Below are positions 44,067-53,014 of a DNA stretch of 64,000 nucleotides, in pieces. The DNA is from Bacillota bacterium. GTDB taxonomy: Bacteria > Bacillota > Clostridia > Christensenellales > CAG-138. Location: contig JAEWYO010000004.1 in NCBI GenBank assembly GCA_023395595.1, positions 1 through 64,000 on the forward strand, read 5' to 3'. Under the pieces are notes generated by a model. That model was not told where the DNA came from. It saw only the letters and a list, made by a program, of their open reading frames with translations, and did no database searches. How positions within the stretch are numbered: the stretch's first letter is position 1; each line of letters opens with the position of its first letter. A program made the position numbers and the translations under genes.

Positions 44067-45098
44067 CTACTTCTTCATTCTGGGATCCAGCACGTCCCGG
44101 AGTGCATCGCCAACCGTATTAAACGCAAGAATGATCAGGGCGATGATCACAGAAGGAAATACCACGCGTGTCGGGAATGAATACACGCCTTGCAACGCAT
44201 CCGTTACCATCGAGCCAAGCGAGGCAAGCGGCGCGGAAATACCCAGGCCGATAAAGCTCAAGAACGACTCGGTGAAGATCGCGGAGGGGATCTGCAGCGT
44301 TGTGGTCACGATGATGGGACCGATACAGTTCGGCAGTACATGACGGCGGATAATTCTGCCGCTGCTTGCGCCAAGCGCGCGCGCCGCCAGAACATATTCC
44401 TGTTCCTTGATGCGCAGCACCTCGCCGCGGACGATACGCGCCATGGTACCCCAGTACATCAGCGCGAACACGATCAGCATAGAGAAGAACGCCGGCCCGA
44501 GTTCGCTGATGGCGGAGAACGCCAGATTGGACTGCAGCAACTTCTCCAAGGGTTCCTTGAGTGTTGCCGAGAGTAGAATCACCACAAGTAAGTCTGGCAG
44601 CGAATAGATAATATCGATGATACGCATCATGATATTATCGACCTTACCGCCGGCAAAACCGCTGATCGAGCCATACAGAGAACCGATGACCAGCGTTAAC
44701 GCCGCGGCGATAATACCGATGGAGAGCGATATGCGCGCGCCATACATGTTGCGCACCAGCAAATCTCGCCCGAAGCGGTCTGTGCCGAAGGGATGCTGCC
44801 AGTTCGGTGCCTGATCCTCTTGACCGGGATTGAATTGATCGTAATTGTATTCCGAGAGCAAGGGCCCTACGAACGCAAACAGGAAGAGGATGATGATCAG
44901 CGCGAGCGCGACCATCGCGAATTTGTTTTTGCGGAAGCGGCGGATTGCGTCTTTCCAGAGGGAGGTACCCTCGCGAATGACGACCAGCTCCTGCTTCTCC
45001 TCATCGGATGCCGGAACAAAAAGGTCCGGGTTGACATGCATGCTCAGCGGGTTGAGCCGCAGGCTGACTTTATTCTGTTTCACTTCTGTCTTCTTCAT
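44067..45098 (-). CDS. oppC: Oligopeptide ABC transporter permease OppC
   Basis: A 343-residue permease with a cytoplasmic N-terminal extension (1-65), a first membrane helix at about 70-90, five further helices and the EAA-type loop RARALGASSGRIIRRHVLPN (RAR as seen in AARALGA). The start at 45098 is used because it lies 11 bases after the oppB stop and has GAGAGGCG upstream; a start at 45185 would overlap oppB. Confidence 0.93.
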   Translation of the reverse strand: MKKTEVKQNKVSLRLNPLSMHVNPDLFVPASDEEKQELVVIREGTSLWKDAIRRFRKNKFAMVALALIIILFLFAFVGPLLSEYNYDQFNPGQEDQAPNWQHPFGTDRFGRDLLVRNMYGARISLSIGIIAAALTLVIGSLYGSISGFAGGKVDNIMMRIIDIIYSLPDLLVVILLSATLKEPLEKLLQSNLAFSAISELGPAFFSMLIVFALMYWGTMARIVRGEVLRIKEQEYVLAARALGASSGRIIRRHVLPNCIGPIIVTTTLQIPSAIFTESFLSFIGLGISAPLASLGSMVTDALQGVYSFPTRVVFPSVIIALIILAFNTVGDALRDVLDPRMKK

Positions 45099-45109
45099 GG
45101 TCGCCTCTC

Positions 45110-46024
45110 TTATCGCAACTTGATTCTGGGGTCGACCAGGCCATAGACGAAATCTACAATGAGATTCATCAGAACCATGAGACATCCAAGAAAGATCGTT
45201 GTCCCCATAATAACCGGGTAGTCACGGTTGGACACACTGTCCACGAAAAAGCGTCCAAGTCCGGGCACGCTGAAGAGCTTTTCCACTGCGAACGTTCCCG
45301 TGATCAGGAATGCGGTCAACGGGCCGACATAGGAGATAACGGGGATGGCGGAGTTCTTCAAGGCATGCTTAAAATGAACGACAAAGGCGGAAAGGCCTTT
45401 TGCGTGCGCTGTTTTGATGTAATCCTGACCCAGCGTTTCGAGCATGGAAGAACGCGTCAGCTTCGTGATGTAGCAAATCGGATAGAACGAAAGCGAAATC
45501 ACGGGCAGGATATAGTTGGCGGGTGCGTCTGTCCATGTTGCCGGTGCTATCTTCCAGACCGCGCAGAATAGCACCAATAGCAGTGTACCAAATACAAACC
45601 CCGGCACGGAGATAAAGATCGTGGTGAATAGCATCACCAATCGATCAATCAGCTTTTCATGCTTGATGGCGGCAAGCGCACCCAATGGTATGCCGACCAC
45701 GATGGCAAGCGCGATGGCAAACAAGCCCAGCTTTGCCGAGTATGGAAATTTCTCTTCGATGATTCCGGTGACCGTTCGTCCCTTTTTCTGCAGCGAAGTG
45801 CCCATGTCGCCCTGCAGCAGGTTATCGACATAGATCAGATACTGCGTGGTAAGCGGCTTGTCGAGGCCGTATTTCTTTTCGAGGTTCGCCTTGACCTTAT
45901 CCGTCATGCGCTCAGACAAAAACGGGCTGCCGGGAACCATATGCATCAGAAAGAAAGTAGCGGTAATCAAGATGATGACGGCTAGAATTGCGGAAAATAT
46001 TCGCTTGATCACATATTTCAGCAT
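45110..46024 (-). CDS. oppB: Oligopeptide ABC transporter permease OppB
   Basis: The protein (304 aa) has six membrane helices, the N-terminal MLKYVIKRIFSAILAVI, an extracytoplasmic region with YGLDKPLTTQYLIYV, and the EAA loop KTAHAKGLSAFVVHFKHALKN. It is the first gene of the opp operon (B-C-D-F-A). The ribosome site is weak. Confidence 0.94.
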   Translation of the reverse strand: MLKYVIKRIFSAILAVIILITATFFLMHMVPGSPFLSERMTDKVKANLEKKYGLDKPLTTQYLIYVDNLLQGDMGTSLQKKGRTVTGIIEEKFPYSAKLGLFAIALAIVVGIPLGALAAIKHEKLIDRLVMLFTTIFISVPGFVFGTLLLVLFCAVWKIAPATWTDAPANYILPVISLSFYPICYITKLTRSSMLETLGQDYIKTAHAKGLSAFVVHFKHALKNSAIPVISYVGPLTAFLITGTFAVEKLFSVPGLGRFFVDSVSNRDYPVIMGTTIFLGCLMVLMNLIVDFVYGLVDPRIKLR

Positions 46025-46557
46025 TTGTCGTTACCGTCGTGTTGCTTTTTCATGTAAAAGCACCCCCAGAATGTTTGATGATCGAATCCTTGCAAAAGTC
46101 GCGCAAGAATTCGTCCCTTTGAAACTTCATCTATGCCTCAAAACACATGCTTGCTTCCGCAGAGCTTTGCTTTGCTGCCACACCGGAATTCCGTTTGACA
46201 CGAAGTCCACCTTGTACAATCATTTCGGGCGTACATGAATACGCCCGATTACAACGTATATAGTGGCTTGATCTTACGACCCAGCGATTATATTATATAT
46301 AAACATATATGCACGCTCTAAGTCAACAGAAAATTCACATCCATGTAAAATTTCATGTAAAAAGTCCTTATTTTACGCGGATTTTTTGTGTTTTTACCTA
46401 CGGTACGCAAAGGTGTGCAAATCCGCTTTTCTGTAAAAGAATCTTGTATATTCATGCAAATATTGCGTTTTGTATGCGCGGTATTTGCCGAATGTTTGCT
46501 GTTTATCGCGCATAGTTTGCGGTATAATACTGTATCTTGACCAAATGGGAGGCTTCG
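46025..46557. other. Divergent intergenic region upstream of the opp operon
   Basis: No gene is supported. Contains the perfect inverted repeat CGGGCGTA/TACGCCCG (46226-46247), an AT-rich segment (about 46260-46480), and a TATAAT box (46523-46528) suited to the plus-strand acetyltransferase gene. Confidence 0.45.
46226..46247. promoter_or_regulatory. Eight-base inverted repeat, possible operator of the opp operon
   Basis: CGGGCGTA-CATGAA-TACGCCCG. There is no T run on either side, so a protein-binding site is more likely than a terminator. It lies about 200 bases upstream of oppB. Confidence 0.4.
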
Positions 46558-47073
46558 ATGATCTTTCGAAAGGCGCTATCAGACGATCTGCAAGAGATCA
46601 TGATGCTCGTTCGCGCGGCAACCTTGACGATGGACGCACAGGGCATTCCCCAATGGGATGATGTCTATCCCAGCCCCGAGATCGTGCGAGAGGATATTGA
46701 GCAAGAACAGATGCAAGTCGGGCTGGTGGAGGGGCAGATCGCCGTTGTGTTCGTTCTGGAACCCTGCCGCGCAGGGGACTATGAAAGCGCAAATTGGCAA
46801 TACGCGGTGGATCGATTTGTGGTGCTGCATCGGCTCTGTGTCCACCCATGCTTTCAAGGGCATGGCATCGCGCGGCAAGCGATGGATTATCTGGAGCAGG
46901 AGGTGCGCAACAGCGGTATCTTTGCCATCCGGCTGGACGCGTTTCCGCAAAACCCGGCCGCAATCCGGCTGTATGAATCGCGCGGCTATGTGAAAGCGGG
47001 TGAAATAACCTATCGCAAAGGGTTGTTCTATCTCTACGAAAAAAGTCTCGCGCCGCTGTTCTGCGCGGAGTGA
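46558..47073 (+). CDS. GNAT-family N-acetyltransferase
   Basis: The protein (171 aa) has the GNAT fold: VDRFVVLHRLCVHPCFQGHGIARQAM provides strand 4 and the acetyl-CoA pyrophosphate loop (QGHGIA), and AIRLYESRGYVKAG is motif B. The acceptor is unknown. GGGAGG lies six bases before the ATG, and a TATAAT box is at 46523-46528. An in-frame TTG 21 bases upstream lies on the ribosome site side and is rejected. Confidence 0.9.
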   Translation: MIFRKALSDDLQEIMMLVRAATLTMDAQGIPQWDDVYPSPEIVREDIEQEQMQVGLVEGQIAVVFVLEPCRAGDYESANWQYAVDRFVVLHRLCVHPCFQGHGIARQAMDYLEQEVRNSGIFAIRLDAFPQNPAAIRLYESRGYVKAGEITYRKGLFYLYEKSLAPLFCAE

Positions 47074-47213
47074 ATGCACGCACATATCGGCAATGAACGG
47101 CATTGACGTTTTGGGAAAACGTGTCCATTCACCGAGAAAGAGACTATAATAGGAAAGAGAACATTCGTTCGGGCGAGTGGCTTCGGCTTCTCTTCCGGCG
47201 GAAAGGAACAAGA

Positions 47214-48038
47214 ATGGACTATTCAGCAGATATCGACTACATCCTCTCCAAGAGTCAGGACAACGGAGCGGACTTCTGGGCTACGCCGGAAGGCAGCCTC
47301 ATCAAAGGCGGGCCTTTTTCCACGTTGGAGGCGGCCTATAACCTCGCCACGCTCGGGTTGCCTGCGTCGCACCCAATGCTGACCGGTGCAATCACGCTGG
47401 TTTGGCAAACGCAGCGCAAGGACGGGCGCTTCGGCATCATCCCTAAGAGCGGGATTTACCCGTGCCAAACAATTCATGCGGCAAGAGCACTCTGCGCGCT
47501 CGGTTTTGCCGGGGACAGCCGTCTGCAGCCAACGCTTGATCATCTCTTGCAGACGCAGTATCGCGACGGCGGCTGGCGCTGCAACAAGTTTTTCTTTGGC
47601 CGCGGGCCGGAAACGGAGTTTTCCAACCCCGGACCGACACTCAGCGCGCTGGATATCTTTCGCCAAACGCCCTACGCATACACAGACGAACGACTCGATC
47701 ACGCGGTGGAGTTTCTGCTCTCACACTGGACGACACGCGCACCGCTCGGACCTTGTCATTATGGCATCGGCACGCTGTTTCATCAGGTTTCATTCCCGTT
47801 TTTGAACTATAACCTGTTTTATTATGTCTATGTACTCTCGTTTTACGACGCGGCAAAGCGTGATCCTCGCTTTTTGGATGCGCTGGGTGTCCTGCAAGAT
47901 AAGCTCAAGGACGGGCAAATCGTTGTCGAGCGCCCGCACGCAAAGCTTGCGAAACTCGACTTCTGCAAAAAAGGCGAAATCAGCGAGTTGGCGACAAAGC
48001 GTTATCACGAGATCTTGGCAAATCTTGGTTGCGCGTGA
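47214..48038 (+). CDS. Prenyltransferase/squalene-cyclase-like alpha-alpha toroid protein
   Basis: A 274-residue soluble protein built of helical repeats of the terpenoid cyclase/protein prenyltransferase type: QRKDGRFGII, YPCQTIHAARALCALGF, QTQYRDGGWRC and NPGPTLSALDIFRQ resemble QW-like repeats. It has no obvious catalytic DxDD motif of squalene-hopene cyclases, so enzymatic activity is uncertain. AAAGGAAC precedes the ATG and TATAAT lies at 47145-47150. The 48-residue GADGPT microprotein gene follows 67 bases later. Confidence 0.72.
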   Translation: MDYSADIDYILSKSQDNGADFWATPEGSLIKGGPFSTLEAAYNLATLGLPASHPMLTGAITLVWQTQRKDGRFGIIPKSGIYPCQTIHAARALCALGFAGDSRLQPTLDHLLQTQYRDGGWRCNKFFFGRGPETEFSNPGPTLSALDIFRQTPYAYTDERLDHAVEFLLSHWTTRAPLGPCHYGIGTLFHQVSFPFLNYNLFYYVYVLSFYDAAKRDPRFLDALGVLQDKLKDGQIVVERPHAKLAKLDFCKKGEISELATKRYHEILANLGCA

Positions 48039-48105
48039 CCTATTTCCCCCAAAGGCGGGCGTGTGCTAAAATAGTGCCAGAGACTGTTCAGAAAGAGGAT
48101 TTGAA

Positions 48106-48252
48106 ATGGGTGTGAATGTCATCGGTGGTGCGGACGGACCGACCGCGATCTATCTTGCGTCTACCGGCAACTGGATTTTGGCTGTCGCGCTGGGTGTCGC
48201 CGCGCTGGGAGCGGCGCTGTTCTTTCTGCTCCGCAAACGAAAGAATAGCTGA
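48106..48252 (+). CDS. GADGPT-motif membrane microprotein (48 aa)
   Basis: This 48-codon gene begins MGVNVIGGADGPTAIYLAST, then has a single hydrophobic helix (about residues 22-42) and the basic tail RKRKNS. The GGADGPT-[AS]-I motif is the signature of the beta subunit of sodium-translocating decarboxylases (OadB/MmdB), but only that motif and one helix are present, not the other membrane segments or the carboxylase subunits. AGAGGA lies six bases before the ATG and a hairpin terminator follows. Similar short proteins occur in other Clostridia and are often labelled as decarboxylase beta subunits; the true function is unknown. Confidence 0.82.
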   Translation: MGVNVIGGADGPTAIYLASTGNWILAVALGVAALGAALFFLLRKRKNS

Positions 48253-48274
48253 TCAATCTGCTTGAGAAAGAAAC

Positions 48275-48312
48275 ACGTGCGCTTGTCTTCCGGCAGGCGC
48301 ATGTTTGTCTTT
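48275..48312 (+). terminator. Probable terminator of the GADGPT microprotein gene
   Basis: Stem ACGTGCGC/GCGCATGT (48275-48282, 48297-48304) with one G-T pair, followed by a T-rich TTGTCTTTG. Confidence 0.55.
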
Positions 48313-48329
48313 GTGCGCAGGCGATTTGT

Positions 48330-49217
48330 CTACGGCTTTACAAAAAGGGTCTTCACCCGCTCCATCTCCACACGGCTCGCCATCGCCTCCACGGCGCTCA
48401 TGCCGTCAAAAACGAGCACAGCATGCGGCGGCAGCGCGTAGCCTCCGCGCAGGCATGCACGCTCAATCAAACACGCGATATAGAGTTCGCTGCCCGTGGC
48501 AGGCGAAGCAATCAGCAATCGCAGCAACCCCGCACCGCTGAACAGAGAGAGCGTTCTCTCGTCCGGCAAGCCGCCTTCATTCTCGCAGAGCAAAATCGTC
48601 GCGTCCGGCGTGCCGATGTCCTCCATCTCCCCGCCCGTTTGAGACACAACTCGTGCGAGGAACGCACGCCAGTCGAACACCGCGCCTCCTTCCAACGCCG
48701 TAAGAAGCCGCACAAGCGGGCTCGCTGCCTGCAGTGCTTCTGCGCAAAGGCGGGCAGTCAACTCCCGCGCGAGCATACGATAGCGCTCAAACGGCGATTC
48801 TTTCCCGCCCAAAAACGGCTTGAGCTCCCGCCCGCCTTCGAGCAGCGGCTTTGCGATTACACGTGCGCCTGCATTGTTTGCAGCAAGCAGCAGCGCAATT
48901 GCGTCCAGATGTGCGTCCCCGCCCGAAGCGCCATCCACCAAGGTGGCACAAGTGCAGCCCTCTAGTCGGCACACACCTACACGCAGCCCCGCGGCAAGCG
49001 CGCGTAACTGTGTGTTTTCACCGGAAACGTCCGCGCTGATTGCAAAGAGTACGCGTCGATTCTGCCAGCTCCCACGCAAAAACACCTCCGGTTCGATGGT
49101 TTCAAACGCTAACCCTGCAACGGCGTATTCCAGCACATCTCCAAGCCGGGTGTGGTTTCCAATCGAAACGACGACGAGCGCCGCTTCCGGCGCTACCACA
49201 CGAGACTGGTTGTCCAT
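48330..49217 (-). CDS. Protein of unknown function (295 aa)
   Basis: I do not recognise the family. The chain is soluble, has no signal peptide, and shows an alternating alpha/beta pattern at the start (AALVVVSIGNHTRLGDVLEYA, with repeated glycines) and a C-terminal Rossmann-like TILLCENEGG and HAVLVFDGMSAVEA. Cysteines occur as GVCRLEGCTCATL. The start at 49217 is supported by AGGA five to six bases upstream; an ATG at 49238 has no site. It lies just downstream of the EamA transporter terminator, so it is a separate unit. Confidence 0.6.
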   Translation of the reverse strand: MDNQSRVVAPEAALVVVSIGNHTRLGDVLEYAVAGLAFETIEPEVFLRGSWQNRRVLFAISADVSGENTQLRALAAGLRVGVCRLEGCTCATLVDGASGGDAHLDAIALLLAANNAGARVIAKPLLEGGRELKPFLGGKESPFERYRMLARELTARLCAEALQAASPLVRLLTALEGGAVFDWRAFLARVVSQTGGEMEDIGTPDATILLCENEGGLPDERTLSLFSGAGLLRLLIASPATGSELYIACLIERACLRGGYALPPHAVLVFDGMSAVEAMASRVEMERVKTLFVKP

Positions 49218-49261
49218 TTTTTCCTGTTTGTTTTGCATACTATTATGATACGGGAAAGCGT

Positions 49262-49292
49262 AAAAAAAGCAAGGCAGTGAAGCCTTGCTTTT
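49262..49292 (-). terminator. Terminator of the EamA transporter gene
   Basis: Stem AAAAGCAAGGC/GCCTTGCTTTT (49265-49275, 49282-49292), followed on the minus strand by a T run. Confidence 0.85.
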
Positions 49293-49314
49293 GTAATCCG
49301 AATCGTCTCTTTTG

Positions 49315-50265
49315 TTATGCGTCCGTGTGTACAGCCTCGGCTGACAACGCCTCCGCCGCGGGTTTCCGCCTTGCAAGCCATTTGCGCCACGGTAACTGTG
49401 AGGTGATGATTGCCGCAAACACGAGTGCGCAGCCGAGCAGCTCCCGCGCGGTCAGATTCTGTCCCAGAATCGCCCACCCGGCAAGCGCGGCAAACACGTT
49501 TTCCGGGCTGAGCAGCAGCGAAGCAGCCGTCGGCTCCACACGTCGCTGCCCCAGCATTTGCAGCGTATAAGCGCCGCAGCCGGAGAACAGCCCCGCGTAG
49601 ACGATCGTCAGCCATGCGTCCGAGATTGCACCGATCTTTGGCTGCTCCAACACCATCATCGGCACAAACGAAAGAATCGCCATCACACTAAACTGGATAC
49701 AGTTGAGGCGAATAATATCGACCTTTGGCGAATAATGATCCACCAGCAGAATCTGAAACGTAAACGCAACCGCGGAAGCGAGCACGAGCAGATCTCCCTG
49801 ACTCATCGAAAAATCTCCGCGAATCGAGAGAAAATACAGCCCGACGAGCGCGATCAGCACACTGATCCAGAGCATTGGATGCGGGAGTTTCTTGATGAAC
49901 AGCCCGAACACAGGAACCAGCACGATATACAGCGACGTGATGAATCCGGCTTTTCCGGCAGAGGTGGTCACAAGACCGATCTGCTGGAGATTGCTTGCGA
50001 TGGTCATCACCACGCCGAGGATGATGCCTGCACGCCAGAGCACTTTTTTATCCGTGTTTTTGGATTTCATGCTCGTGCGGTCGAGGATAAGAATCAAAAT
50101 ACCAAGTCCGAGTGCGGCAAGCGCGCTGCGCACCGCCGTGAAGGTATAGGGTCCGACATATTGCATGCCCGCGCTCTGCGCAACAAACGCAACACCCCAG
50201 ATGAGGGATGCTGAAAGCAGCATTGCGGCACCAACTCCGTGCCCTTTGTGTTCGCTGTGTGACAT
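49315..50265 (-). CDS. EamA/DMT-family transporter
   Basis: A 316-residue protein with ten predicted helices and two EamA domains (about 12-145 and 155-290). ASLIWGVAFVAQSAGMQYVGPYTF opens the first; SLLLSPENVFAALAGWAILGQ is the typical proline-containing helix of the second. Members export or import metabolites such as amino acids or nucleosides; the substrate is unknown. The tail is charged and cytoplasmic. Confidence 0.88.
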   Translation of the reverse strand: MSHSEHKGHGVGAAMLLSASLIWGVAFVAQSAGMQYVGPYTFTAVRSALAALGLGILILILDRTSMKSKNTDKKVLWRAGIILGVVMTIASNLQQIGLVTTSAGKAGFITSLYIVLVPVFGLFIKKLPHPMLWISVLIALVGLYFLSIRGDFSMSQGDLLVLASAVAFTFQILLVDHYSPKVDIIRLNCIQFSVMAILSFVPMMVLEQPKIGAISDAWLTIVYAGLFSGCGAYTLQMLGQRRVEPTAASLLLSPENVFAALAGWAILGQNLTARELLGCALVFAAIITSQLPWRKWLARRKPAAEALSAEAVHTDA

Positions 50266-50467
50266 GGCTTCTTTGCACCGTTTCTGTTTGATCTGTCGTT
50301 CTCAAGTGTCGCGCGTCAGTCGCTTCCGATCAAACCGTTCAACGAGACATGATACCGTTTTGCGGGCGAAAACGCAACCCCTGCACGGGTTGTTCTACTG
50401 AAACGGTTGTGCTATGATTCAATTGTTCCCTCCGTACAAATTCAAACAGCAAGGAGACTCCCGATCC

Positions 50468-51589
50468 ATGCAACCTTCCAAAGTATATTTCACCAACTTA
50501 CGGACAACCTTCGACAGCCCGCTGACCGTGAAGCTCCAGCGCCTCATTAAAAAAGCAGGCATCGAGAATATCGATTTTAAAGATCGCTTCGTCGCCATCA
50601 AAATCCATTTCGGTGAACCGGGCAATCTCTCATTTTTGCGCCCGAACTATGCGCGCGCGGTCGTTGATGTCATCCGCGCAAAAGGCGGCAAGCCGTTTTT
50701 GACCGACTGCAACACGCTCTATCCCGGCAGGCGGAAAAACGCGCTGGAGCACCTTGATGCCGCCGCGGAAAACGGGTTCTCCGTTGCCTCGACCGGATGC
50801 CAGATCATCATTGCCGACGGACTCAAGGGCCTCGACGAAAAGCTTGTCCCGCTCACGGGCACCAAGCACGTCAAGGAAGCGAAGATCGGTCAGGCGATTA
50901 TGGACGCGGACATCTTTGTTTCGCTCAACCATTTCAAAGGTCACGAGGCAACCGGCTTTGGCGGTGCGCTGAAGAACATCGGCATGGGCAGCGGCTCCCG
51001 CGCGGGCAAGATGGAGCAACATTGCGACGGTAAGCCGACGGTCGATCGCGACATGTGCAAGGCCTGCCGCCAGTGCATCAAGCAATGCGCGCACGGCGCA
51101 ATCAGCTATGACGCGCAGAAGATCGCCTGCATTGATCATGACCTCTGCGTGGGTTGCGGGCGCTGTATCGGGGCCTGCAACTTCGACGCAATCGAAAACA
51201 ACGGCGGCAGCAGTCTGCTGTCTCTCAGCGAGAAGATCGCGGAATATTCCCTCGCGGTGCTGCAAAACCGTCCGAATTTCCACATCAATATCGTCACCCA
51301 GGTTTCGCCGAACTGCGATTGCCATGGCGAAAACGACGTACCGATCATTCCCGACGTCGGCATGTTCGCCTCGTTTGATCCTGTCGCGCTCGACCAAGCC
51401 TGTGCGGATGCGTGCAATCGCATGCCCGTGATGCATGGCAGCCAACTCAGCGACAATCTGGAGACATGCGAAAGCCACCATGACCACTTCAAAGATTCTG
51501 CGCCATCGACGGACTGGGTTGACACCCTCAACCACGCGCAGGCTCTCGGTATCGGCACCCGGGACTATGAACTGATCACGGTGAAATAA
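50468..51589 (+). CDS. DUF362 protein with a two-cluster ferredoxin domain
   Basis: The protein (373 aa) has an N-terminal DUF362 domain (about 1-185; IKIHFGEPGNLSFLRPNYAR, SLNHFKGHEATGFGGALKNI) and a bacterial ferredoxin domain (about 192-250) with CKACRQCIKQC and CVGCGRCIGAC for two 4Fe-4S clusters, then a C-terminal segment with DCHGENDVPIIPDVG. Such proteins are common in anaerobes; the redox partner is unknown. AAGGAG lies upstream of the ATG. It is a single gene. Confidence 0.9.
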   Translation: MQPSKVYFTNLRTTFDSPLTVKLQRLIKKAGIENIDFKDRFVAIKIHFGEPGNLSFLRPNYARAVVDVIRAKGGKPFLTDCNTLYPGRRKNALEHLDAAAENGFSVASTGCQIIIADGLKGLDEKLVPLTGTKHVKEAKIGQAIMDADIFVSLNHFKGHEATGFGGALKNIGMGSGSRAGKMEQHCDGKPTVDRDMCKACRQCIKQCAHGAISYDAQKIACIDHDLCVGCGRCIGACNFDAIENNGGSSLLSLSEKIAEYSLAVLQNRPNFHINIVTQVSPNCDCHGENDVPIIPDVGMFASFDPVALDQACADACNRMPVMHGSQLSDNLETCESHHDHFKDSAPSTDWVDTLNHAQALGIGTRDYELITVK

Positions 51590-51621
51590 CCGAGCAACAA
51601 AAAAGGAGCTTTCGCTCCCGT

Positions 51622-51653
51622 ACCCATCGGAGGTTTCTTCCGATGGGTTTTTC
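51622..51653 (+). terminator. Terminator of the DUF362 gene
   Basis: Stem ACCCATCGGA/TCCGATGGGT (51622-51631, 51639-51648), then a T run. A smaller GGAGC/GCTCC hairpin lies just before it (51604-51618). Confidence 0.85.
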
Positions 51654-51665
51654 TTATGAATTTGG

Positions 51666-52946
51666 TTATCGCGCCTCGGTCTCCAGCATCATCGATAGAA
51701 TCTCCGTTTCGGTTTCACGCATGCCGTCTTTCGCGAGACGACCGATGTTGCGGATTGTGTTATCTACACCCTTGACCACGATGCCGTCTCCACTGAAAAA
51801 CTCTTGCTTTTGCGTATACATGCGATAGCCAAGGATGCCAGCGTCCACCGCGACGGCGATCTTCGCCGCGCAGCTCGCCTTTGCGCCGTCGCATACCATG
51901 CCGCTGATGATGGCAAGCGCGTTGACCACCGCGTGCGCCACGCCATCGTAGCCGAACCCTTCCAGATAGGCAATGCCCGCGCCCGCGCCACAGCCCGCGC
52001 AGACCGCGCCGCAGAAGGCGGAAAGCCTGCCGATGCCAGTCTTTTGATGAATCGTAACCAGATCGGACACGATCAATGCGCGCAGCAGCGCGTCTTCCGA
52101 AAAGCCACGCTCCCGCGCCCAGACGGCGACGGGTACACTCGCGGTGATGCCCTGATTGCCGGAGCCGGAGACGATCACCACGGGCAGTTCCGCCCCACTC
52201 ATCCGCGCATCCGAACCCGCGGCGGCGTAGGCGCGCGCGCGGGCGACGATATCCCCGTTTCCTTCACAGAGCAGCACGCGCCCGATATTCGCGCCGCACC
52301 CCTGTTCCATACCGTACTCCGCAATCGCAAGATTCAGCTTGAGCTGCCGCAGCAGCGGCACACGCACCAAATCAAGATCGACCGCGTCCGCAAAGGCGAC
52401 GATGTCCGCCGTGTTCAGTGCGCCGGGTACATCGCTTTCATGCCCCGCCGACGCAACCGGACAATCGATCAGCGTTTCGCCGTTTCGCTCCAGCCGCACG
52501 ACGTTGGTATGCGCACCCGCAATGCGGACAAACGCAGTGTCAATGCCGTGCCAGCCGGTGATGCGAATATCCAGCGTCAGCCCGTCTTCCGCGCAGGAAA
52601 CGGCGATTTTTGTTGCTTGCAAATAGGTGTCGATCTGATCGCGCTGCTCTTGTGTGATGCCGTCGATCACCTCCAGCAACCTCTGGCTGTCCCCTGCAAC
52701 CGCACCTGCGGCTGCCGCGGCGGCGATACCCTTCCTACCGCCCGTCCCGGGGACGACGACACTCTTTGCGTTCTTGAGAATATTCCCGCTGACGCAAACC
52801 TGCATGCGCTCCGGCAGCACGCCAAGCGTTCTTTTCAACAGCGCGGCAGCATATGCAATTGCGATGGGTTCCGTGCATCCGGTCGCCGGAATCAGCTCCC
52901 GGTGCAGCAAAGTACAGTAGGCGTCGATGGTCTCCTGCGTCAGCAT
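51666..52946 (-). CDS. L-cysteine desulfidase-family protein (serine dehydratase alpha-like, CyuA type)
   Basis: A 426-residue protein of the UPF0597/YhaM group: N-terminal ELIPATGCTEPIAIAYA (Cys24), KNAKSVVVPGTGGRKGIAAAAAAG, SGSGNQGITASVPVAVWA, and the C-terminal FCGAVCAGCGAGAGIAY, where the cysteines bind an oxygen-sensitive 4Fe-4S cluster. These enzymes split L-cysteine to pyruvate, ammonia and hydrogen sulfide. The AlkZ-related gene lies 68 bases upstream on the same strand. Confidence 0.9.
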   Translation of the reverse strand: MLTQETIDAYCTLLHRELIPATGCTEPIAIAYAAALLKRTLGVLPERMQVCVSGNILKNAKSVVVPGTGGRKGIAAAAAAGAVAGDSQRLLEVIDGITQEQRDQIDTYLQATKIAVSCAEDGLTLDIRITGWHGIDTAFVRIAGAHTNVVRLERNGETLIDCPVASAGHESDVPGALNTADIVAFADAVDLDLVRVPLLRQLKLNLAIAEYGMEQGCGANIGRVLLCEGNGDIVARARAYAAAGSDARMSGAELPVVIVSGSGNQGITASVPVAVWARERGFSEDALLRALIVSDLVTIHQKTGIGRLSAFCGAVCAGCGAGAGIAYLEGFGYDGVAHAVVNALAIISGMVCDGAKASCAAKIAVAVDAGILGYRMYTQKQEFFSGDGIVVKGVDNTIRNIGRLAKDGMRETETEILSMMLETEAR

Positions 52947-53014
52947 GGTTGGATATTCTCCTTATGCGTTTGTTTCGTTCAGAAAAAGATTGGTATGAAT
53001 TAGGGTGAATGCCG

